Part shown: positions 8,494 through 19,015 of the stretch, piece after piece | Layout of the letters: each line of letters opens with the position of its first letter | Position numbering within the stretch: the first letter of the stretch is position 1 | From: Isochrysis galbana | Taxonomy: Eukaryota > Haptophyta > Isochrysidales > Isochrysidaceae | DNA: 26,006 nt | NCBI GenBank assembly: GCA_018136815.1 | Contig: JADDIW010000084.1 | Span: forward strand, 1-26,006 | Direction: 5' to 3' | The notes under the pieces: generated by a model | Databases searched by the model: none | Seen by the model: the letters and a program-made list of their open reading frames with translations, nothing else | What the model was told of the DNA's origin: nothing | Program-made: the position numbers and the translations under genes

Positions 8494-9708
8494 GGCTGCG
8501 ATCCTGCAGCAGCACAGTGGTATGGGCTGAAACGTGCCCAAGGGGACTCTACGCGTGGCTGGTGGCGCTTGCGGACCCGGCTAGCGTCGGGGCGGGCAGC
8601 AGGCGGCAGCACGTCGGACGGAGCCTAGTGATTCAAACCGATCCTCGAGATACCGGACGGGGGATTGAGGGCGCCGTCTACAAGACGTGCCTACAATAGA
8701 AGTACCCTAGTATGAGGAGAGTATGTAACTAATTATAACTACCCAGAGAGCCTCGCGAGTCCTCCCGTCGCCGGCCGCGACGCCGGCGGCCAACGGGGCC
8801 CTCGCTTAGTGGAAGGTGTGGCAACTCTCACCCGCTGCCCCTGCCGTAATGACGTCATCCGACAAGCGCGCAGGCCCAAACAACTTGCTCGACCCCAAAC
8901 ACTTACGCATCGCTTGAGAATCGTCGCGCCAGACTCTCCCGTGGGCGCGACGAGGTTATAGGATGCCACATGGCCCCACCAGCCTGTGCTTTGGGACAGT
9001 GTGACGTCCGGCTTGATCAGGCGACACACTCAGCGCACTGGATACATCGCCTGATGAGATGCTACACCGGAGCCACGCTCCTGCTCTGACGGTCTCTCTC
9101 CTCCACAAAATCTCATGCTGCGCCCCTCCTATGTTGTGCTTGTGCAGTTTTGGGCAATTGGAAGTCGTGCCCACCTGTCGGAGACAGACGGGCGATCGTG
9201 TAACGGACCATTTTTTCTGGTCTCGGACACTTGGCGGCTAAGCTTGCCGAGAACCCCACGTTGCGCCGCTCAACGGCCTCAGTTCTGTCCTTTCGATTGG
9301 ACAGCTTCCAGAACCATATGGCATTGTCACAAAAGTACCAGTAGGCCATTTAATTTTCCAATGGCCATTTTGATGCGAAGCCGAAGCTGGCACTTTTCTA
9401 AACTGCTTAATGCAATTCCAGGTATGTGTGAGGTCAAAGGCCTTTTTTCTTCCTCCATCGCCGCATGATCGAATCAACTTGAGGTCTACAAGCGACTGAA
9501 ATGACGGTAATGAACCTCTACACGAGAGACAAGAGGCCTGTGGGGTACACATGAAGGTGCATGGGTATAGGTTGATGGGTATGTAAGTAAGAGGGAATAA
9601 GTCTCTCGTGAGGGATGTAGCGGTCTCCCGTGCCTTCTGTATCGCCTGTGTGTTGCAAGTTGTAAGTTTGCCATCTCGCAAAGGCATTGTAGGCCAATAC
9701 CCATGGGT
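8494..9708. other. Intergenic stretch, no supported gene
   Basis: It contains the upstream flank of the coiled-coil gene (8494 rightward) and a GC-palindromic patch near 8766-8790 (GCCGGCCGCGACGCCGGCGG). ORFs of 70-157 codons on - (9238-9711, 8739-9029) show no recognisable domain and start in or next to a repeat. No tRNA or other RNA gene was recognised. Confidence 0.45.
8850..8857. promoter_or_regulatory. Perfect TGACGTCA palindrome (CRE/bZIP-type site)
   Basis: TGACGTCA is the canonical binding palindrome of CREB/ATF-type bZIP factors. It lies about 360 bp upstream of the coiled-coil gene start. An 8-mer can occur by chance in 26 kb of GC-rich sequence, so the functional call is weak. Confidence 0.2.
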
Positions 9709-9727
9709 CAACCAAGTATAAACTTAC
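9701..9727 (-). repeat. Family A 5' terminus, solo, minus strand
   Basis: The reverse complement of 9709-9727 is GTAAGTTTATACTTGGTTG, matching the first bases of family A (AACTAAGTTTATACTTGGTT), followed by ACCCATGGGT instead of CCCATGGGGGGGC. Only the outer end is recognisable reading leftward. It is oriented head-to-head with the copy starting at 9773. Confidence 0.6.
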
Positions 9728-9772
9728 TTGTAGTCCATTTATAATAATATCCATCGATGAATTATCACAACG

Positions 9773-10350
9773 AAATTTATATTTAGTTCGCCCATGGGGG
9801 GCCCGAGCCCCCCCCCCCCACTCCTCCCCTGCTGTGGGGGAAGAACCACCCGCCCTCCTGGCATGCCTAATGGCTTGCCAGGAGGCGCGCACACTGCCAT
9901 GCTGGCCCACTCCTCTCCCCACAGGCTCGCCTGGAACGCACGCTCTGGCCCTTGCTGGCCAGCCTATCGCTCTAACCAACCCCTCCGCCTCCTCCTCCTC
10001 CTCCTTCCCCTGGGCCTCCCTGATCAAGAGCAAGAGCCTCGAGCCAGCTCCAGTCGACAGTCGACCTGCAAGGGCGCGAGAGCCAGCGAGGGAGAGGCAG
10101 GAAGGAGGGGCCAGGGCCATCCGAGCCATCCATGCCCCAGCCTCCAGCATCACCTGAAGGTGTCACCTGCCTCCTGAGCTGTGCTCCCTAGCCCTGAAGG
10201 CCACCTGGGGACCTGAAGGGGGTTTGTAGGCGCGCGCCATGGGCTCGAGCCGCAGGGAAGAGAGAAGGAAGAGGGAAGAGGGAGGGGAGGGGGGAGCGGC
10301 AGCTCTCCCCTCTACCGTTAACGTGTTCTTCTTGCCCTGTTTAGGTAAAA
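9773..10350 (+). repeat. Family A hairpin repeat, copy 3 (diverged, long)
   Basis: It starts AAATTTATATTTAGTTCGCC, then has CCCATGGGG, a shortened G/C hairpin (GGGGGGC/GCCCCCC), CTCCTCCCCTGCTGTGGGGG and CTCCTGGCATGCCTAATGGC/TGCCAGGAGG. The body shares the GGCC...CTGGCCAGCC segment (near 9947-9970) and the AGCGAGGGAGAGGCAG segment (near 10083) with copy 1. The 3' limit is unclear: a CCCTGTTTAGG-like segment near 10337 may correspond to the CCTGTTTACAGG palindrome near the end of copy 1. Confidence 0.65.
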
Positions 10351-10370
10351 GAAGACGGGGGGCGCCGGAG

Positions 10371-11206
10371 CCAGGAGTCAAGGGCCGCGGCTCGACGCGG
10401 CCACTCGCTGCGGCGAGAGTGATTAAGGATTATAAATAAGGTATCGTTCCGTCAATTATGGGACATCAATCGAATGGGACTTTAGCGCTCTGGGCTCCTA
10501 GTCCTAGTTCTAATTTCGAGTGCCTCCCCCCTCCCCCTCCCCCCCTGCGTTGTTGTTACCCGAAAGGGGTTGAGGGTTTCCCCTAGCGTGGACTCGAGGA
10601 GAGGGGACGCGCTGGGGTACGCAGGGTCGGTGCGTGCACTTGAGGGGGGACAAATATCGATATCGAGAGGAGGGCGATATCACTCGGACATCTGGCTCGT
10701 CAGGCATAGCGGGATTCCGGGACTGAAAAGTTGTGTCCAATTTGCTAGTGGGGTTGGCTAGGATATCACAAAGTACAAAGTAGCGTAAGCTAAAAAAAAC
10801 ATCCAAAGATTCTGGGCTAAACACCTACTAATCTACTAATAAAATAAATAAATTAATGCTATATCCTAGACAACCCCACTACCCACTAGCTAATTGGACA
10901 CGACTTTTCCGTCCCGGAATCCCGCCATGCCTGACGAGCCAGGTGTCTGAGTGCTACCGGGGGTAGGGGGCACTGCCCCCTCCCCTCGATATTTGTCCTC
11001 CCCCCAATGCCAGTGCACGCACCGACCCCGCGCACCCCAGCACGTCCTCTCCTCGAGTCCACGCGCTGGGGGAAAACCCCTTTCGGGTAAAAACAACGCG
11101 GGGAAGGGGGGGGGGGGGGGGCACTCGTGAATAGGAGCCCAGAAGCGCTAAATCTCTCTCGCCGAAGCGAGTGGCCGCGGCGAGCCGCGGCCCTTTCCGC
11201 TCCTGG
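10371..11206. repeat. Large foldback palindrome (arms ~397 and ~346 bp)
   Basis: The left arm 10371-10767 and right arm 10861-11206 are reverse complements with scattered mismatches. Paired landmarks: GGGCCGCGGCTCG (10381) with CGAGCCGCGGCCC (ending near 11193); GGACTCGAGGAGAGG with CCTCTCCTCGAGTCC; TGCGTGCACT with AGTGCACGCA; CTCGTCAGGCAT with ATGCCTGACGAG; CTAGGATAT with ATATCCTAG. The left arm carries about 57 bp (near 10422-10480) missing from the right arm, and the right arm has a G-run of about 15-18 near 11107. The 93-bp centre, 10768-10860, is AT-rich and contains a LINE 3' tail on the minus strand. No coding potential was recognised. If transcribed through, the RNA would form a hairpin of more than 300 bp. 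Confidence 0.85.
10792..10830 (-). mobile_element. Solo LINE 3' tail at the centre of the foldback
   Basis: Read on the minus strand: TAGTAGGTGTTTAGCCCAGA, then ATCTTTGGATG and eight T. This matches the terminal motif of the LINE copies at 5575-5613 and 22806-22852 with a few substitutions. No LINE coding sequence or 3' UTR body precedes it; instead the right arm of the palindrome does, after an AT-rich linker. Confidence 0.65.
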
Positions 11207-11491
11207 TGCGTATTATTCGCCCACCATTCGGGATTCGGGCGGACCGAGATTTCCGCTGGGTAGTAGATCAGTAGCATTAGCGGCATCTTCAAGAGTTTTC
11301 ATTCACCGCCAGATTCACACCATCACGCACTTGGATCAACACGAGGAAACATGGTGTGGGTCAAGATGATGGAACCATTGAACTTTTGCTTGTGTTGTTC
11401 TCGGGCTTTGGCGTACCAGCTATCACTATCTTCACACGATTGCGTGCTCTTGTGCCTTCACTAGAAGGTATATGGTGACAACGCGAATGTA
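11207..11491. other. 3' flank of the IQ/WW gene
   Basis: This short stretch lies between the foldback and the stop codon of the minus-strand gene. It should hold that gene's 3' UTR. No repeat, ORF of note or clear polyadenylation signal was recognised. Confidence 0.4.
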
Positions 11492-14400
11492 TTAGCATGG
11501 CAATGCCGCCGGAGTTGACACCCCTGATAGGGCCTTCCGCCGATCCCTACGTTGACCAGTAGGACTACATCCACTACGGCGACGCCGATAGCTCGTAGCG
11601 CCAGGGCTGCGGCCTTCGGCATAGAACTTCTGGATAGTCAGAGCCGACACGAGACGAGCTTTCTCCAAATCTTGGCGCATTTGCGCCGCAGTGGTGCGGA
11701 TAAAGTGATCGACGGGATGAGCATACGAAGCGAAGCGAAGCAACTCGTTCCACCAGTACGGCAAACAGCCGCGTGGAACTTTGTTGACCTTCACCCAGCC
11801 GACAGGCACAGGTGACGAGAGAGCCACGTCTGCAAGGAAAAGAAGATCAGGCTCCGCAGCAGCATCAATATCGTAGCTACGAGCAGCTTCGAGAGTACGC
11901 ATGAGAGGTCGTGGCTCGTGGGCCAATGTGGCGGCGATGCTTTCACGGTACGCATCGTGCAAATGCGCGAGCTTTGCCTGCCGTTCCGCTTGGGGTTTAC
12001 TTAATCTTGATTGATCGCGCCTTGCAGCCCTCACCGATCCAGCGGCCGCGAGGAATTGCATGGCAGGGCTCGCCAAGGACTTCTCCGCAGCCGCAGCATC
12101 GCCGCTCCCCTCCTTGGCTTCGACAGTTCGCGCGAGGGCCGCCGCCGCCTCGCGATCCACGCGCCGCGCCTCGGCCGCAGCAGCTGCGATCTGAGCAGCG
12201 CGGGTGGCCGCGACTGCCGCCGCTGCCGCTTCCTCACCAATCAAGTCTTCATAGCGAGCGCCTGCCTTCCCTCGCCGGAGGTTCGTCGTTGAGTCGCATG
12301 AGCGAAGCGATCCCCTGCGTGCAAGACTGGGTTTCGCCGTATCTTCTTCTGAGGCACCCGCTGCCTCTGCAACCGCTCGGATGTCTGACAAACTGACGTT
12401 GTGCACAAAATCGTAAAAGTAAGTACCGCCTACACTACTGCCTGTGGCAAATTGAACGAAGCGCGCTGATGCCAGAGGCACGGAAGCGAGTGACGCGCGC
12501 TTGTCCCGGGCGAATGACTCGCGCATTCGAACCACCGCACGTGAAAACACTGGTAAGAGAGGGTTCGTCCTCGATGTCTCCCCCGTCGCGTCGCAGCGAA
12601 AGAGTATCTCACGCTTGTTTGCCACCTCATGCCACCCATGCGGTAAAGGGGCACGCAACATGGTGATGGCGATCGGCAGCAGACGGCATTCGGCCTCTTT
12701 TTCCTTCTCAGATCCCGACGTCAAATTGATGCCCAAAGAGGCCGCTGCGCGATGGAGCACGTACGGGCTCACCAAACGGTGTGATCCATAGACGGAGTCG
12801 TCGACGTCACTTGCCGAGTGCTCTAGTTGCTGGCATCGCTCTCCGTCTACCTTGCTCCGGTATCCGCTAGATGCGTTGCTGCTCCACCGTTCTTTGACGC
12901 TCTCATCAATGTCCTCTTCGTCGAAGATGTCGTCGAGAAAGGGTGAATGATGCTCGGCCGGGGAAGCATCGCCCATTGCGATGCCTTCGGCCTCAGATGC
13001 CGCGTCTACTTTGGTGCCGTGGCCAATGTCGGCAACTTGACGAATGCGATCATCCGTCCCGGCGTCTGTCGGGCCAACGCCGCCGCTCCGGTGCCGAGGC
13101 AGAACAGCTTGAGTAGCCCCTCCCTTACGAACAGAAGCTGACTTGCCGTCGCGTAGCTTCGCCGTGTCCAATATGCGTGTTGGCGGCCCATCTGCAAGCA
13201 GCTTGGCAAGCCCACCTGCAAGTAACGCCTCGCGTGGCCTCATACAGAGCATGGCTTTCAAGCTTTGCCAGTGTGTAGGGGGCTCAGCTTCAGCTTCGTC
13301 ACCACCGCCGACTGCTGCCGCAGCACCCGCGTCACTTGACCGCACCTGGCGACGCCTTTCCTCCACGGCGGCAGCGGCCAATTCGAAGGCCAACTTCGCT
13401 ATATCGAATCCGACCCGCTCTGAGGGACGAGTGGCTACGGCTACGCGATAGCCCTCTGGTGGTCGCGCCGGCAAACCCTCGGGTGCCTCGTGTCGCCGGA
13501 GGAAGCGAATGGCGGCCATCGCTGTGCGATGGAGTTGTTGGACTTGCTCCCGGCCAGATATGATTTCTCGGAAGCCGCGCGAGGCAGCCTCATTTCGAGC
13601 CCGACGGCAGGCGAGTTCACCCTCAAGCGCAGCTCTTGCCGCCGGCGTAAAATCGGGTATTCCGTCTAGCATCCGGCGGGGACATTCAACAAAGCGATGG
13701 CGTGCGAGTACAGGTGGAGAGCGGGCTGCACAGAACGCGCAAAAGCGGCCTGCAGCAGAGACGGTGGCGGACGCCGCGCCCTTGTTCCAGGCCTCGTCCG
13801 CCGCTTTTGGGTCGCCAGGGACTCGAAGGTCTTCCCATTTCGTGCGCTCTTGGAGCAAGCATACGGCGTGTATCTTACCCCTAAGCTGAGCTGCTCGTCG
13901 AGGGCGTCCCTCCATGTTGGTCTCGGCACGCAAAGATGCCTCGAGCTGAGGGAGTGTTTGCATACTTGATTGCAGCTCGCTTTGCGATGGCACCTCAAGC
14001 GTGGCTGACTGTAGCACCACCACACCTTCTGCCGCTTCACTAGCTTGCACAAAGATAGAGGGAGTCAACGCGTTGCGATCTCGTTCCGAGATGACTGATC
14101 GAGCAAGAGATAGGGGGTCGACGGAACCCTTCGATGAGGAGAAGACAGCGAGTCGAGCCTCATACGAAGCCTTGGAACCGCTTTCGCTAAGCTTGCGCAC
14201 GTCGCGCATGATAAAACACTCATCGGGAACTCCCATCCACAACGCAATGTCGTCCGTGAGCCTTGATACGACTGCTGAGACGTCCGCGCATCCTGCTGGT
14301 AGCGAGACGGTCAGCACAATTGTTGGACGTGCGGCGCTCTTGCCCATAGCATCCAAGTCTGCAAGCAGCTCATAGCCGCCTGCAATCTCGTCGATGATCT

Positions 14401-17400
14401 CACGGCAACGGCGGTTAGCTGCCTGTGCCTGGGAGACGGCCATCTTTTGCGAGAGAGCCTCAACACTCTTGACGCGGATACGCATGCATGTAGCCCGACG
14501 CATGGCTATGCATACCCCTCTGTTGAGCGAGAGTGCGCCTTCCACACGCCAGAGTTCCTTGTGGAGGGCGGCCTCGCGCCGCTCATCAGCCTCCGCACAA
14601 GCGAGAACTTCCCTTAGTTTAATCATCTCTGCCTGCTTCTCTTCAATGGCCGCCTGCCGCTGCTCCTCAGTCTCGCGCGCCATCAAGACGCCCGAGCGCT
14701 CTTCTTCATCCCGCTCGGACGTGACAAAGAGACTTCCCAATGATGCCATTGAGGCTGAAGTCATCTCACGTATGCGCATCGCACCAGTCTCTTTGGCACA
14801 CCGGTCTGCATCGTCTGCAGCGCGCTCATGGACACACTTCTCGAGCTTCAGCTGTCGAAAGCGAAACGTCTCGGGCAACCCCAGCAGCAGGAGGCTCGCG
14901 CGAGGTAACTGCGGGCGAACAAGCCGTCGAGGGATTCCCAACGGAGGATGTGTCAGAGTAAGAAGCATGCGGGGTATGTGGGTGAGGGAGTGCTAACATC
15001 TCGACCGTCGACGAGTGCGATGCCATCTGATCCCCAGGGTGAATACACACAGCCGCACCGCGCGGCAAAGGCAGCCAACCCGGTGCCAGGGGTAGCTCGC
15101 GTACCTCCTCGCAAAGCTCCTTCATCTCGTTGATCATACCCCCTATCTGTTCCAGTTGCTCCTCGTCGGCGTGGTCGGCGTCGACGCGCGCTCTTGACTG
15201 TCTGTTCGCATCGAGCTGGGAGAGTGTCGCAACAGCTGCCGCATGCTTGCGCTTGAGGTCGCGCAGCAGTTTGCTTAGAGTCCTCGGCGTGAGTTCGCTC
15301 TGCTTGAGAGCAGACACTTCTCCCTCGCATGCCCACAGTCGCAAGCGCCCGGCTTCCCGCCGCTTCGCAGGCGTTCTATCCGACTGTTTGGCCAGCAGCG
15401 AAAGCTGGGCGCGCAGCTCACGTGCCCGCTCGGTGAGCTGAGCGCGGCGGCGGATGGCGGCTGGTGCCACGTCTTGCATTAGTAGGGCAAAGCGCGAGGT
15501 GGTGTACTGATCCGTGGCTCGCTCATATGCCCTGCGAAAGAGCTGCACAACTTCGCGGTGTGCGCGGTAGGCTGACTGCAGCTTGAGCGTCGCGGAGAGG
15601 ACCGATGAGGAGTCACCGATTCCAAGCGACGCGGCCAAGCGCAACTGCTGCATTCGCCGCCCAGCCATGTGAGAGCGCGCAACAGCGTTGATCATGACGG
15701 ACGCGGCATGCGTTCGCTTCATCGTCATGGACGCTGCACGTAAGACGCGGAACCGGCGGGCGCGGCGTTGCCAGTAGGGTAAAGTGGGTGTTGCCGCGCG
15801 AAAATCCAAGTCCAGATCGCTCTCTTGTTCGCCGAAAGCCCGCCCGGATCGGTTTGAGCCCGTGTCCCTGCGGCTACCGCCGCCTTCTCTCCCACTAACC
15901 TCCTCCTCCTCACCAACCTCAGTACCTGGTGCACTGAGCGCCCGTGCACCCTGCGCGGCGTACATCCACGAACCAATGCAGAGAGCGCGCGATGACGGCT
16001 CATGCCCCATCAAGCGCACGGAGCGCTGTATGACGAGAGCCGCGGCCGTACGGGCCTGGAGGTATCGGGCGCTCAGTCGTCCCTCAAGCGCCTTTCGCCG
16101 GCCCATCGCTTGCAGCACCAGTGCCGCTTGCTCTTGCTGGCGATGCAGGCGCAGCTTGTCGGCATATGCCGTGGACGAGCCGTAAAGGAGCAGGCACAAC
16201 TCTGTGGCCATTTCGCTCTCCGTCGCATCGGTGCTCAGCTTTGACAAACTCAGCCCAGATCGGCCGTGCTTCTCCATCTCCTGAACCAACACCTCTGCCG
16301 CAGCACGCATTCGAAGCCGTGCAGCCGTGCCATGCAGCCGCGCGGCGTCGAAGTACCACTCGAGGTCGCCACTCGCCGCGGCACGCGCCGCGGCCCCCTC
16401 GTTTGCAGCCGCGTGCTCGGGGACAGATGCGAAAGGTGCGTGGAACCACGCGAGCAGCAGGGGGTCGCTGTGGATGGGTAGAGGGGCGAAGCGCAGGTCA
16501 CTCATGGTCTTGAGCAAGTAATTCTGGCCAAACCACAGGAAAGGCTCGAGTGAGCTGTTCTTGCTCAAGATTCTCAGTAAGCCACCAGTCGCCTCGTCGT
16601 CGGCTGCCGGGAGGGCGTCCAACCGCCGAGCCCGCCAGAGGCTGATTAGCTCCACTACGTGCGTGGTCTGAGAGCGCAATCTTGCTAGCAGGCGCGCAAG
16701 CTTTCCACGAGATTGGTGCGCCACCGGAGGCGGCAGGACACGCGCCGCGCCGCGGATATACCTAATCGACTTGACGAATGAGAGCATCGCCTGCAGCGTT
16801 CGCTCGCGAGCGTCAATCACTTCGAACACGATCCGGTAGTCGTGTATCATCGGCATTTCAAGGGGCTGGTAGAGGAGCACACCAACCTCTGTCTCGGCTC
16901 CCACAATGTCTACGTAGTCGCCATGGCCGCGAGGCGACGCCAGCTCGAAGGCTCCAACGGCTGGGCGTTCTGTCGCTGGCTGCTGCCGCCGCGACCGCAC
17001 CTTGTGATCACGCTCCTTGCCGCTTACAAAGGCATCCCACTGAGCGCCGATGCCGCCTGCCGTCTGGAGCAGGGACGGGTCCAACCGCGGCGCCATCGCG
17101 GCGATCCAGGCACCAACAGGCCCCTTACGCGGCATGTGCGAGGAGAGGCAGCCGTACATAGAGTGCACCTGGCCCTTTGGGAGATCGGGCACGCCAATCG
17201 TGTGGCAGGCCAGCTGGTAGCCCGCGGGGCCGGCCCGTGTGTTGCGCGGAGTGCCCTGGCCGTACCTGTCCTGCGAGCTGGCCGCTGCCGATCCCGAGGA
17301 CGTGCAGGCGGAGAGAGCAGCGGAGGAGCCGTGGGCGCGGAGTACCTTGGTGGAATGCGTCGGTTTGGATGCGATCCCCATCGGCCGAGGCAGGCGAGGG

Positions 17401-17471
17401 CGGGAGAGGCTGCCCTGTCTGGCTGCTCGCTGCCGAGGGGAAGCTGGTGAGATGGAGAGCTTGGGCTCCAT
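11492..17471 (-). CDS. Large IQ-motif, coiled-coil, WW-module protein (probable cilium/centrosome type)
   Basis: Two long minus-strand frames overlap at 14826-14968 and make one gene split by a short intron. The best acceptor is TTTCGACAG before 14851, in phase 0; the donor is unresolved (GT candidates around 14890-15000). The chosen start is the ATG at 17471 (GCGATGG context); an in-frame ATG at 17588 has poor context. The total is about 2,000 residues. In order: a basic Ser/Pro-rich leader; a globular region; four IQ-like calmodulin-binding motifs near residues 449-645 (VLQAMGRRKALEGR, VIQRSVRLM, MINAVARSHMAGRR, KLQSAYRAHREVV); coiled coil; a degenerate WW-like PLAPGW segment; more coiled coil; a Cys/His cluster Cx2Cx11Hx4C (near 13740); an acidic linker; then two WW modules with the EP-LL-A-APLPxGW lead-in typical of CEP164 (about 12650-12550 and 11850-11700). 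The second reads AAEPDLLFLADVALSSPVPV and ends in YAHPVDHF. A further IQ-like ALTIQKFYA lies near the C-terminus. The composition suggests a ciliary or centrosomal scaffold; no specific orthologue is claimed. Confidence 0.8.
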
Positions 17472-18249
<778 letters not shown>

Positions 18250-18598
18250 CTTCCATCTAGCTTGGCATCCCCTGCGCTCTCCCTCTCTGGTTCTCGTGGT
18301 CTCCTGCTCTCCGGAATCCCCCACGCTGCACCCATCTACCTGTCGACCAAGGGAGAGGAGGGGTAGAAGCGATTCGCTAGCCGCGGCGGCCGGACGGCCG
18401 GGCGTGCCTATAGGGAGGGTCTGGGTGAGCAATGCAATCTGCAGTCGCCTGTCGCCAGTCGGCAGTAAGGCCATGCATGCCACGTTCAAGCTGGAAGTGC
18501 GGCATGGCAGATGGTTGGATGCTTCTTTCCCCCATGAGGGAAGGAGTGGAGAGAGGGGAGGCTGGTGCCTCGCCATGTGAGGACTATTAAACTTAATT
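18250..18598 (-). repeat. Family A hairpin repeat, old degenerate copy
   Basis: Read on the minus strand it starts AATTAAGTTTAATAGTCC (18598 down), then CTCCCCTCTCTCCACTCCTT and CCCTCATGGGGGA, and further on GTCGACAGGTAGATGGGTGC (from 18346 down), against GTCGACAGGCAGACAGGTGC in copy 1. The spacing from the terminus to that landmark is about 251 bp here and 223 bp in copy 1. The G/C hairpin is lost. It is the most diverged copy seen and sits between two divergent genes. Confidence 0.6.
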
Positions 18599-18937
18599 CT
18601 GTTGCCTATCATATGGTCTACAGCTAGTGGCCTAGATCCGAGATACCAACATCATCCTCATCCAGCTACAGCACTACTGCCGGCTGCCCCTCTGCCCGTG
18701 GCTTCCCCCCCACCCCCGCCTAGAGCGTCTCTCCCCTCTCGCTCGTAGCACCCTCTCTCCCACTCGCGCGATGCGACCAACCGAAACACGCTTCACACCT
18801 TCACAAAGCCGACCACCTCGGAACTCGGAACACACTCACACGCTGCCCCCCTCCCGCCCCCCGCCCCCCGCCTCGCCCCGCCCCCTCCCGGCCGCGACAG
18901 TTGTCTCGGTGAAACCTGTCGGGAGAGAAAGCGCTCA
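18599..18937. other. Divergent upstream region, right part
   Basis: This is the C-rich upstream flank of the plus-strand oxygenase gene (CCCCCCACCCCCGCC near 18706; CCGCCCCCCGCCTCGCCCCG near 18861). No gene was recognised. The C-rich tracts are compatible with a GC-rich promoter but no specific factor site is claimed. Confidence 0.35.
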
Positions 18938-18989
18938 CAGAGGAGAGAGAGGAGAGAGGAGAGAGGAGAGAGGAGAGAGGAGAGAGAGG
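18938..18989. repeat. (GAGAGAG) purine tract upstream of the oxygenase gene
   Basis: About 50 nt of tandem AGAGGAG/AGAGAGG units end about 27 bp before the first in-frame ATG (19016). The tract lies on the sense strand of the gene it precedes, mirroring the (GA)n tract on the sense strand of the divergent neighbour. Confidence 0.85.
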
Positions 18990-19015
18990 TGTCTTCTCGC
19001 GAGAAGGCGGGTCGG

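Noticed and set aside
9238-9711. 157-codon minus-strand ORF
   Set aside because: No recognisable domain; its start lies within or next to the family A terminus at 9701-9727.
10422-10480. CCGTCAATT-containing insert in the left foldback arm as an rRNA fragment
   Set aside because: Only about nine bases match a conserved small-subunit rRNA segment; the flanks do not continue the match.
14394-17450. Long plus-strand ORFs opposite the IQ/WW gene (e.g. 14394-14996, 16842-17450)
   Set aside because: They are antisense shadows of a long GC-rich coding region; no domains, and the minus strand has continuous recognisable protein.
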